Of a DNA stretch of 6,251 nt, positions 1-5,878 are shown one piece after another. Numbering within the stretch: position 1 is the stretch's first letter; each line of letters opens with the position of its first letter. The translations under genes and the position numbers were made by a program. Source of the DNA: Ktedonobacter sp. (GTDB taxonomy: Bacteria > Chloroflexota > Ktedonobacteria > Ktedonobacterales > Ktedonobacteraceae); assembly GCA_003450555.1 (NCBI GenBank), contig DMFQ01000443.1, positions 4,448 to 10,698 of the forward strand, written 5' to 3'. The notes beneath the pieces are model-generated. The model ran no database searches and had not been told where the DNA came from. It saw only the letters and a program-made list of their open reading frames with translations.

Positions 1-75
1 GCACATGCTGACGCGGCCAATCGCTTCGAGCAGGCAGTTTGCTGCTTGAAAGACCAGGCGCTCTGGCCCTGGTAA
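1..75 (+). CDS. Possible C-terminal tail of an upstream gene (partial)
   Basis: The first frame is open from the window edge and ends at TAA 73-75, giving 24 residues that begin AHADAANRFEQAV and end ALWPW. The piece is too short to identify. It is preferred over the alternatives because it leaves an ordinary 52-base gap before the next + strand gene. A - strand reading that also looks protein-like (GPERLVFQAANCLLEAIG, leaving the window on the left) would have to start near 81-95. That is very close to the divergent gene at 128, and no well-spaced ribosome binding site is visible. Confidence is low for either reading. Confidence 0.25.
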   Translation, partial: AHADAANRFEQAVCCLKDQALWPW

Positions 76-127
76 CGCCACACCATGCTTATGTGTATGC
101 GATTGCTCCTCGTGTAAAGGGGTCCAT

Positions 128-544
128 ATGAAAATGAATAGGCAAACGCGGACCTTTGCCAGGCAGGTCCAGGTGGATTTACTTGGGCTTTCCGATGCGG
201 ACCTCTTCCAAACAGTTCATTTCTGGGTGAAAGGGGGCCTATCTGATGATGTAGCAGAGGAGACCCTGTTCGCATTGGGGTATACACCTGCTGAGAGTGA
301 CGCGCGCGCTCATGTACTCAGCGCTCTATCAGAAAGTGAATTAGCAGGAGGAATGCAGTGGCTTGCGCCTGCTCCACAGCAACTCCGTGAACGGTTGACG
401 GACATGAGTGTGCAGTTCTTTGTGCAACATGTTCTCCCGCTCGCGTTTCAATCACTTCACCTGAGGCACCCTGAATGGGACGAAGGGGCAACGTTCAACG
501 CGCACCTTGCCAATCACCTTCGCTATTTAGGCATGAAACGGTGA
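128..544 (+). CDS. Hypothetical protein, 138 aa, unrecognised
   Basis: I do not recognise this protein. ATG 128 is the chosen start because an AAAGGGG Shine-Dalgarno sequence ends about five bases before it. An in-frame ATG at 134 is possible but less well placed. The predicted product has no signal peptide or membrane segment and looks mostly helical and acidic. It has a run of Leu/Asp-rich segments (LLGLSDADLFQTVHFWVKGG near residues 18-37), then a helix with repeated Ala/Ser/Glu (HVLSALSESELAGG), and a His/Leu-rich C-terminus. No Cys-pair metal site or nucleotide-binding loop is visible, and the protein has only a short basic N-terminus (KMNRQTR). It lies 86 bases ahead of a second unknown gene of the same length, but the two sequences are not similar. 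Reality of the gene is likely; function is unknown. Confidence 0.7.
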   Translation: MKMNRQTRTFARQVQVDLLGLSDADLFQTVHFWVKGGLSDDVAEETLFALGYTPAESDARAHVLSALSESELAGGMQWLAPAPQQLRERLTDMSVQFFVQHVLPLAFQSLHLRHPEWDEGATFNAHLANHLRYLGMKR

Positions 545-630
545 TCTCTTTCCTGTGTGCCTGATCTTCCCTGCGTATTTTTTACTCCCTTCACTACTGG
601 TTGTATTTGTTCAGAAAGTGAGTAGTTTCA

Positions 631-1047
631 ATGTTGTCATCAACACACAATTCCTCCCTCGCGAAGGACCAAAATAGCACCCCTGCCGTCCACCTCTCCT
701 ACGAATGCGTCGTGCGGGAACGAGGCCGAGAATCTGCATCCTATCTCTATGAAATTGCGTGTAGTATCGTCTATCCAATAGCATCTGCATACCTATCCAT
801 GAGAGTCACCGGCCAAAACACCTACAGGAACGCCGCTGCACGAGAGGTCCCGTTCACCCGCCATGAAGCAGGAGCGACGACCTACCTCGAACTCCTCGAA
901 GAAGAGCGACTTGAGGTGAGAATCGTTGAGCGTGATGGGACCTACTGTAAAGCCTTCTACTCTGCGCACGGGCAAGAACTCAGCGAGCAGATCGCCAGGG
1001 GAGTCGTCTCCACAATCCAGCGGATCGACGTGGGATCTGAGAGCTGA
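631..1047 (+). CDS. Hypothetical protein, 138 aa, unrecognised
   Basis: I do not recognise this protein. The start at ATG 631 has only a weak upstream purine stretch (GAAAGTGAG, about 9 bases away), so the start is less certain than for the gene before it. The first 20 residues are Ser/Thr/Asn-rich and look disordered. A folded part follows (HLSYECVVRERGRESASYLY onward), with a moderately hydrophobic segment near residues 41-56 (EIACSIVYPIASAYLS) that is too polar to call a membrane helix confidently. The C-terminal third reads as beta strands, with an acidic run around LLEEERLEVRIVERDG, then a final helix (LSEQIARGVVSTIQRI). It ends 24 bases before the convergent frameshifted gene, with no clear terminator between them. 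Codon use is ordinary for the window, which supports a real gene. Confidence 0.6.
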   Translation: MLSSTHNSSLAKDQNSTPAVHLSYECVVRERGRESASYLYEIACSIVYPIASAYLSMRVTGQNTYRNAAAREVPFTRHEAGATTYLELLEEERLEVRIVERDGTYCKAFYSAHGQELSEQIARGVVSTIQRIDVGSES

Positions 1048-1071
1048 TGGAAAAGTGAAACATAGCTGGCA

Positions 1072-1933
1072 TTAGATCAATTGTGCTAGAGCAGTCTGCA
1101 ATTCTTCGGGATGCGTCAAAACGGGGAAGATAACCAGGCCTGTCTCCTCTTGTAACCGGTCAAGCACCACGCGGTCCTGCGGATTTAACATGGCCACGGT
1201 CAGCATATTGCGCTCGCGCCCAACAGGGTAACAGCGGAGTTCCTGGGCAAGGCTGGCATTGACGAGTTGCTGCACTCGCTCGGAACGCTTTTTGGGCAAG
1301 AGCGGAAAGATAAGGGATACCCAGTTTGCGCGCCAGGTTCGGCCATTCCTCGTCGGCGGTAGCTTGTTGTGTATTGCGCGACTGGCGCGCAACCGCTTTA
1401 CGCACCGTTCGTTCAGAAGTGAAATTGGAATGCAGGCTTACTTCGCTGGCCGCTTCTATACATTTGCTGATATCCTGCTGAGGTGCCGGGTAGGCACTAT
1501 GTCCGATGGCTATTTCGAGTGGACGAACGATCTCCCTGTCTGTAGTATTATGAATACGCCAGAGCAAGGCTTCCCAGAGGCGATTTTGCACGATCTGTCC
1601 GCCCTGGAGATCAGCCCCGAGCAAAAGGAAGTGCAGTGTATTATCGATTTGAAAGACCACATCTGTTTTGCGTACGAGCGGACGCAAACTACTCAGAAAG
1701 TGAGCCGTACTAGCTGTATGAGTAAACAGGTCATCATAGAGGGAACTGCTTGAACTCGTTTTGCCATCAGAACCAAAAAAGAGCGTGATGGTCACTACGG
1801 CAACTCGGTCGCTCTGAGTCGCCGTAATATGCTGCATTCTTGCCACAATTGTATCAGTTGTTTCAACGGTCTCGAAAGTATACGCAGATGCCGTTGGCTC
1901 CACTGTAAGGCTTGATGCAGCTTCGTTGCTCAT
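1072..1933 (-). pseudogene. Degenerate GGDEF-like plus GspE N-terminal-like domain protein, disrupted by a frameshift
   Basis: Two overlapping - strand frames join into one protein of about 286 residues. The first starts at ATG 1933 behind AAAGGA, seven bases away. This start is preferred over ATG 1966, which has no ribosome binding site. Residues about 25-170 resemble a GGDEF domain: LVRKTDVVFQI, then LLLG, then IAIGHSAYP, in the family order. The signature itself reads DNTLH at residues 97-101, so cyclase activity is not expected. Residues about 198 onward resemble the N-terminal domain of type II secretion and pilus ATPases (T2SSE_N): LARKLGIPYLS in the first frame, then VNASLAQELRCYPVGRERN, LTVAMLNPQDR and EETGL-IFPVL in the second frame, ending at 1072. 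The frames meet best at the A5 run (T5 on +, 1289-1293), where removing one A restores continuity. Read uncorrected, the first frame ends in unrelated residues at 1160. No ATPase domain follows. It could be a genuine pseudogene, a sequencing error, or less likely programmed shifting. Confidence 0.75.
1289..1293 (-). other. Probable frameshift site (homopolymer A5 on the coding strand)
   Basis: On the - strand the sequence reads GCCCAAAAAGCG. In the upstream frame it encodes A-Q-K-A and then leads to residues with no family resemblance. With one A fewer it encodes A-Q-K-R-S-E-R-V-Q-Q and runs straight into the GspE N-terminal-like segment. The second frame is open back to 1392, so the exact site of the change cannot be fixed. 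This homopolymer is the simplest candidate. Confidence 0.55.
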
Positions 1934-2087
1934 TGCCAATTCCTTTAAGGGGTAAAATATATGCATGATCTGTTACAACCAATAGTACACAAGCAACCAT
2001 CCGAAAAGCGTAGCAATATGGTTATATTTTTGTTAAGACTGATCATTTAAGGTTAAGAAGCATGTACTCAAAGAGGGAGGCTACTTT
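1934..2087. promoter_or_regulatory. Divergent spacer with start signals for both flanking genes
   Basis: This 154-base AT-rich region separates the frameshifted - strand gene from the + strand oxidoreductase. On the + strand an AGAGGGAGG ribosome binding site lies seven bases before ATG 2088. On the - strand AAAGGA lies seven bases before ATG 1933. A TATATT hexamer on the - strand (1956-1961 on +) would place a transcript start just ahead of that site, with only a weak -35 (TTGGTT at 15 bases). The + side has a TATATT at 2023-2028 without a convincing -35, and three TTAAG copies at 2033, 2047 and 2053 that could be an operator. Promoter assignments here are weak; the ribosome binding sites are clear. 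Confidence 0.4.
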
Positions 2088-3497
2088 ATGAGGAATGGAG
2101 CTAGCTTTCTTATCGATCCGGGCGATATAGCTGCCTTGAAGCTCTGGTTAGCACAGCAAGACGATCAGTCAATTCTGCGCCCTGTAGCTATCGATGAGAT
2201 CTTGATTGGACTAGATGCACTACTCCAGTTGCCACGAGTTCTGCAACGGGCAGGGATCGCTCCTGGCATGCGGGTGCTGCTGGTAATGGATGAGACACCA
2301 ATGCGCCGGGATGAGGAGGAGTTGAAGCCCTTCGTCCAGGCCTTGCTGCGTAAAGCCGGCTACACGGTCGCGCCTCTCTGGCTCAAGGGCGATAGCTATG
2401 GCCTCGTCCACGCTGATTTTGAACAGGTTCGCTTTGTTCACAAGGCTATGTTACCCGGTGACGCTCTGGTTGCGCTCGGCTCGGGGACATTGACCGATAT
2501 TGTCAAACACGCGGTCTACCTCCACGACCAGGAACATATCGGGCAAAAGAACATTGTGTATATTTGTTGTCAGACTGCCAACTCGGTCACAGCCTTTGCC
2601 GCAAATATGGCTGTACTGCTCAAAGATGGCGTCAAGCGTACGATTCCTTCGCGTTATCCTACGGCGATCATCGCTGATTTACGCGTGCTTGCCTCTGCCC
2701 CTGATGTGATGACCTATGCAGGCCTTGGCGATTGCTGCGCTCGCTTTGTAGCCTATGGTGACTGGTATCTGGCCAGCGCATTGGGAATGGTCAATTTTTA
2801 TAGCGAGGTTCCACTGGCGCTGCTGGGCAATCTGGGCGATGTGCTCCAGGAGCACGCGGCAGACATCGGGCAGCGCTCACACGAGGGAGAGGCAGTTGTC
2901 GCTCGTGCCCTGCTGCTTGCAGGTATTGCGCAATCCATCGTCAATATGTCTGCTCCTATCTCCGGCACAGAACACGTGACATCGCACGTCCTGGATATGA
3001 TTGCTGACCACTACCGGCGCGGCCTGGCGTTGCACGGCGCTCAGGTGGGAGTCGCAACCATTACCGCGGCCCGGCTCTACCAGCATTTCCTGGACAACTT
3101 TGACCCTCAAAAAGTCGACATGGCCAGCTGTTATCCCGACGATGCTTCGCTACAAGCGCGCATCCAGCAACTTTTCGCGGGCATTGATCCTTCTGGTGCG
3201 ATGGCACGCGAATGCTGGAGTGATTACAGCAAAAAGTTGGAGTTATGGCGTCGAAACCGCTCACGCTTCGCGCAATTCTGTCGCGACTGGCAGGATGTCC
3301 ATCGCCCTACATTGTCCAAACTGGTCAGCTCGCCGGAAATGATCCAGTCCATTCTGGCGCAGGCTGGGGCGCCACTCGTTCCCCAGGATCTAGAGCCACC
3401 CATCAGCCAGGAAGAGTACGAGTTCGCAGTTGAGTATGGACACTTCATCAGGGTGCGCTTTGTGCTAGGCGATCTGTTGTATTTTCTTGGGATGTAA
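2088..3497 (+). CDS. AraM/glycerol-1-phosphate dehydrogenase-like, metal-dependent oxidoreductase
   Basis: A 469-residue cytosolic protein of the iron-containing alcohol dehydrogenase superfamily, closest in pattern to the AraM/sn-glycerol-1-phosphate dehydrogenase branch. That branch reduces dihydroxyacetone phosphate with NAD(P)H using a bound metal. An N-terminal Rossmann-like half contains RVLLVMDE (62-69) and the nucleotide-binding GSGTLTDIVKHA (131-142). The helical half holds the presumed metal ligands: Asp215 in YAGLGDCCARF, His296 in SGTEHVTSH and His316 in LHGAQVGV. The DGVKRT segment (180-185) also matches the branch. Two positions differ from what I expect: the Ser-x-Asp-Gly motif after the Thr-Ala reads SVTA (166-169), and HGE reads HGA (316-318). 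The substrate may therefore not be glycerol-1-phosphate. The protein is about 75 residues longer than B. subtilis AraM, with the extra part mainly C-terminal. It starts behind a strong AGAGGGAGG site and appears to be transcribed alone. Confidence 0.85.
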   Translation: MRNGASFLIDPGDIAALKLWLAQQDDQSILRPVAIDEILIGLDALLQLPRVLQRAGIAPGMRVLLVMDETPMRRDEEELKPFVQALLRKAGYTVAPLWLKGDSYGLVHADFEQVRFVHKAMLPGDALVALGSGTLTDIVKHAVYLHDQEHIGQKNIVYICCQTANSVTAFAANMAVLLKDGVKRTIPSRYPTAIIADLRVLASAPDVMTYAGLGDCCARFVAYGDWYLASALGMVNFYSEVPLALLGNLGDVLQEHAADIGQRSHEGEAVVARALLLAGIAQSIVNMSAPISGTEHVTSHVLDMIADHYRRGLALHGAQVGVATITAARLYQHFLDNFDPQKVDMASCYPDDASLQARIQQLFAGIDPSGAMARECWSDYSKKLELWRRNRSRFAQFCRDWQDVHRPTLSKLVSSPEMIQSILAQAGAPLVPQDLEPPISQEEYEFAVEYGHFIRVRFVLGDLLYFLGM

Positions 3498-3514
3498 GGG
3501 ATTATCAAAGGTAT

Positions 3515-3541
3515 CTTTTTCGCTGAAAAGGCCTATTTTTT
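3515..3541 (+). terminator. Possible weak rho-independent terminator
   Basis: CTTTT (3515-3519) can pair with AAAAG (3526-3530) across a six-base loop, and a run of six T follows at 3536-3541 after GGCCTA. The stem is short and AT-rich, so it is weak by itself. Its position between the stop codons of two convergent genes is where a terminator would be expected. On the - strand the same hairpin is not followed by a U tract, so it would serve the + strand gene only. Confidence 0.3.
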
Positions 3542-4008
3542 CATTCCTTCGTATTTTGAGATGAATCAAGCACCTTCAGTGTTTCAGCGCGTACCTGTTC
3601 TAACTTGACCCCCATGCTTTCTAACACCCCTGCCGCAATCCCACCGCCTTCGCGCACTAATCCTAAAAGAATGTGCTCTGTACCAATATAATGATGATTC
3701 AACATGCGTGCTTCATCAACGGCTAGCTCGATCACTTTTTTCGCGCGAGGAGTAAGGCCAATCTCTCCAGTTATGATACGTTCTCCGCGACCGATAATGA
3801 ATTCAATGGCCTTACGCACGTCGCTCAATTGTACGCCGAGGTTGGTTAATACTTTGGCGGCAACCCCTTCGCCCTCACGTACAAGACCAAGTAAGAGATG
3901 CTCTGTCCCAATGTAATTGTGTTGGAAGTGCTGAGCCTCTTCCTGGGACAGGGTCAAGACCTTGCGGGCACGTATAGTAAACTTATCAAACCTGTCTCTG
4001 TTACTCAT
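3541..4008 (-). CDS. Stand-alone ClpC N-terminal domain protein (two Clp repeats, no ATPase)
   Basis: A 155-residue protein made of the double Clp N-repeat that caps ClpC-type unfoldases, and nothing else. Repeat 1 spans about residues 6-72 (FTIRARKVLTLSQEEAQ, NYIGTEHLLLGLVREGEG) and repeat 2 about 84-148 (LTPRAKKVIELAVDEAR, HYIGTEHILLGLVREGGG). Full ClpC is about 810 residues with two AAA+ modules. Here the stop comes at the linker, and a gene of the opposite strand follows at once, so it is not the start of a truncated full-length gene within this window. Glu36 and Glu111 align with B. subtilis ClpC Glu32 and Glu106, which bind phosphoarginine, so both pockets look intact. The likely role is binding of tagged substrates, adaptors or small molecules, by analogy with mycobacterial ClpC2 and plant ClpT proteins. 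The ATG lies nine bases after AAAGG. It appears monocistronic. Confidence 0.9.
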   Translation of the reverse strand: MSNRDRFDKFTIRARKVLTLSQEEAQHFQHNYIGTEHLLLGLVREGEGVAAKVLTNLGVQLSDVRKAIEFIIGRGERIITGEIGLTPRAKKVIELAVDEARMLNHHYIGTEHILLGLVREGGGIAAGVLESMGVKLEQVRAETLKVLDSSQNTKE

Positions 4009-4382
4009 TGGGTATTACCTTTCTTTTAAGGATAGAGGGTGGAAATACTGCTTTTAGTGCCTGATTAACAGAACATGTTTCGTTTATTACGATACAGGGT
4101 TGATGGTCGCCATGGTAGCGCTGTAGCTGTTTGGTGGTTCGTACTACATATACATTCTAAAATTACCGACTGGCCGGGGTGGTAGACAGTATCAGCATAG
4201 CATGTCAATGTATGGGTTGGCAATAGCTGTTTTCTGAGTAACTTGACAGAGGCATAGTTGGGATAAGAGAATAGGGTGACGCCTATGAGATGATGTTAAG
4301 GAGCGAATAGCGTTGTAACCTGAGTAGAAGCGTAATCGTTATAGGGACAAGAGATAAAACAGCAGAAGATCACCATAAAAAT
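4009..4382. other. Divergent intergenic region without a gene
   Basis: This 374-base spacer between two divergent genes holds no credible coding frame. A TAAGGAG at about 4297-4303 resembles a ribosome binding site, but only a TTG immediately followed by TAA lies downstream. A short hairpin ATAGG/CCTAT (4271-4286) sits beside the putative promoter listed separately. An eight-base palindrome, AACATGTT, lies at 4072-4079, upstream of the Clp-domain gene. I see no tRNA, known riboswitch or repeat family. Confidence 0.5.
4243..4272 (+). promoter_or_regulatory. Possible sigma-70-type promoter for the Y-family polymerase homologue
   Basis: A perfect TTGACA (4243-4248) is followed after 18 bases by GAGAAT (4267-4272), which matches four of six bases of the -10 consensus. 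Transcription would begin near 4279 and give a leader of about 100 bases before ATG 4383. The -10 is imperfect, so confidence is modest. Confidence 0.35.
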
Positions 4383-5804
4383 ATGCAACAACACAATATA
4401 AACATTCCTACACATAGCCCTTTGCCATCAACGAACGGTACCTCTCGTGAACTTCCGTCTACAGATATGCATGTCGATATGCAGGAAGCTGCACGCGCGG
4501 CGGAACGAGCTCGTCTACGCCAGGGCATTATGCATGTGCGTATTCGTCACTTCTACTGCACGCTCGAGGAGATGTTCGATCCCTCGTTGCGCGGCCAGTG
4601 TTTTGTCGTGGGAACTGGTACAGGGCGACCAAATGAACCGGGCCGTGTTATCGATGCATCGCCTGCCGCGATACGCCTGGGTGTCAGCCCTGGTATGCCT
4701 TTGCGCCGCGCTCATCGTATCGCCCCGCGTACTCGCTTTCTCCCGGCCTCGTACGATCGTTATCAGCCGTTTCTGCAAAAGTTGCGCGAGCGCTACCGGA
4801 CGTATTCTCGCATTATAGAATCGATACCCATTGCCGACACGTTTATTGACCTGCGCGGCTGTGAACTTACCTTTGACTCGCCTGTAGCACTGGCTGAACG
4901 GCTCTGCGCGGAGATCGCGGAGATGGGCTTGACTGCCCTCATCGGCGTTGCAAATGGCAAGGCTATTGCTGAACTGGCCGCGCTCATGAGCCGCAAAGAT
5001 GGACGCCAGGGTGTGCTATATATTCCAGGTGGACGCGAGGCATCGTTTGTACAGACGCTGCCGCTTTCCATGCTTTTGCAACTGCGAGCGGCGGGTACTG
5101 GTATCCCAAGTGCATTGCCGGATCTGGGAGAGCAGGAGGAGAATCCTGGCTCTCGCCCGCCGGAAGTAGAGGGGAAGAGCGAGCAGGTCGACTCTGTTGC
5201 AGTGGCTGAACTGGTGGCACACCTGCGCGATTTCGGCATTACGTCTTTCGCCCAGATCATGACGCTGACGGACGAAGGATTGCGACGCCGCCTGGGGCGT
5301 CTCGGTTCGTGGTTGTATCAGGTTGCAAGTGGTGAAGATAGCAGCCTGGTCGTGCCCGATGCTCCACCTATGAGCCAGAATGCGCGCGTGCGCTTTCACA
5401 CGCCAACCGAGGCCGATGAAACCTGCGCCGCTATTCGCAAGCTTGCCAATTACCTTGGAGAGCGCCTGAGGGAGCAGCGACTGAAAGGTCAGACTATCGC
5501 TTTGATGCTCTGGCCCCATACTAACGTGCGACGCGATACGCGCAGGCTCATGTTGAATGAAGAAGGTGAGGAGGTGGCCGTCACTGCCGCCGAGGAGACT
5601 ATCGGGGGTCAGATGATTCTCTCTCGCCATACGGATGATGCTGATGTGATCACCCATCATGCTCTGATGCTCTTTGCGCATTATCACCGTTCCCCCAATC
5701 GCTACTTGCAGGTGCAATTGCGTATTGGGGACATTGTGGCTGTGACGCAGTCCTACTATCCTCCTCCAGCGCGTGCCAGGGGAAGGGCTACACGCAAATT
5801 GTAG
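4383..5804 (+). CDS. Y-family DNA polymerase homologue with lost catalytic acidic residues
   Basis: A 473-residue protein with the order of a Y-family (DinB/ImuB-type) translesion polymerase. The palm/finger region starts at about residue 50 (HVRIRHFYCTLEEMFDPSLRG), followed by ASPAAIRLGVSPGMPLRRA (92-110), FIDLRG (154-159) and IGVANGKAIAELAALMSRKDG (187-207). A thumb-like segment (VAELVAHLRDFGITSFAQI, then LGRLGSWLYQVASGED) and a little-finger domain (about 333-455) follow. Aligned with E. coli DinB, metal ligands Asp8, Asp103 and Glu104 become Arg53, Ala151 and Asp152, so polymerase activity is not expected. ImuB-type accessory proteins of the mutasome are similarly inactive, but I see no typical ImuB C-terminal extension or clear clamp-binding motif. 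About 45 residues, Pro/Glu-rich, are inserted where the first thumb helix-hairpin-helix should be. The first 49 residues are an unusual Asn/Thr/Ser-rich extension. No candidate start (4383, 4467, 4479, 4530) has a good ribosome binding site, so the true start is uncertain. Confidence 0.85.
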   Translation: MQQHNINIPTHSPLPSTNGTSRELPSTDMHVDMQEAARAAERARLRQGIMHVRIRHFYCTLEEMFDPSLRGQCFVVGTGTGRPNEPGRVIDASPAAIRLGVSPGMPLRRAHRIAPRTRFLPASYDRYQPFLQKLRERYRTYSRIIESIPIADTFIDLRGCELTFDSPVALAERLCAEIAEMGLTALIGVANGKAIAELAALMSRKDGRQGVLYIPGGREASFVQTLPLSMLLQLRAAGTGIPSALPDLGEQEENPGSRPPEVEGKSEQVDSVAVAELVAHLRDFGITSFAQIMTLTDEGLRRRLGRLGSWLYQVASGEDSSLVVPDAPPMSQNARVRFHTPTEADETCAAIRKLANYLGERLREQRLKGQTIALMLWPHTNVRRDTRRLMLNEEGEEVAVTAAEETIGGQMILSRHTDDADVITHHALMLFAHYHRSPNRYLQVQLRIGDIVAVTQSYYPPPARARGRATRKL

Positions 5805-5843
5805 CTATCCCTCATAATGGTTATATATTGCTCAATTGCTTAG

Positions 5844-5872
5844 TTGACAGTAAGTAGAGCTAATGGTAGAAT
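5844..5872 (+). promoter_or_regulatory. Strong sigma-70-type promoter for the secreted-protein gene
   Basis: TTGACA (5844-5849), a 17-base spacer and TAGAAT (5867-5872) match the vegetative consensus at six of six and five of six positions. Transcription should start near 5879, about 254 bases before the next start codon, leaving a long leader. It is the best promoter in the window. Confidence 0.7.
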
Positions 5873-5878
5873 TTTCAA

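Noticed and set aside
9..131. A + strand frame ending in TGA that overlaps the ATG at 128 (ATGA-type operon overlap)
   Set aside because: The frame is closed by TGA at 9-11, so it could encode at most 39 residues and has no plausible start with a ribosome binding site.
531..580. Terminator after the first hypothetical gene (AGGCA/TGCCT pairing and a T6 run)
   Set aside because: The stem is five base pairs around a 24-base loop, and the T run lies 17 bases beyond it, so it does not form a normal terminator.
1259..1753. + strand open frame of 164 codons opposite the GGDEF/GspE-like gene
   Set aside because: The - strand reading carries family motifs in both of its halves. The + reading has none and lacks a good ribosome binding site.
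4071..4080. GAACATGTTT as a LexA/SOS box between the Clp-domain and Y-family genes
   Set aside because: The known Gram-positive box needs four bases between GAAC and GTTC. Here the gap is two bases and the second half is GTTT. It also lies 300 bases from the polymerase gene.
5016..5717. Long - strand open frame opposite the Y-family gene
   Set aside because: It lies wholly inside a gene with clear domain matches and shows no recognisable protein pattern, so it is a shadow of the other strand.
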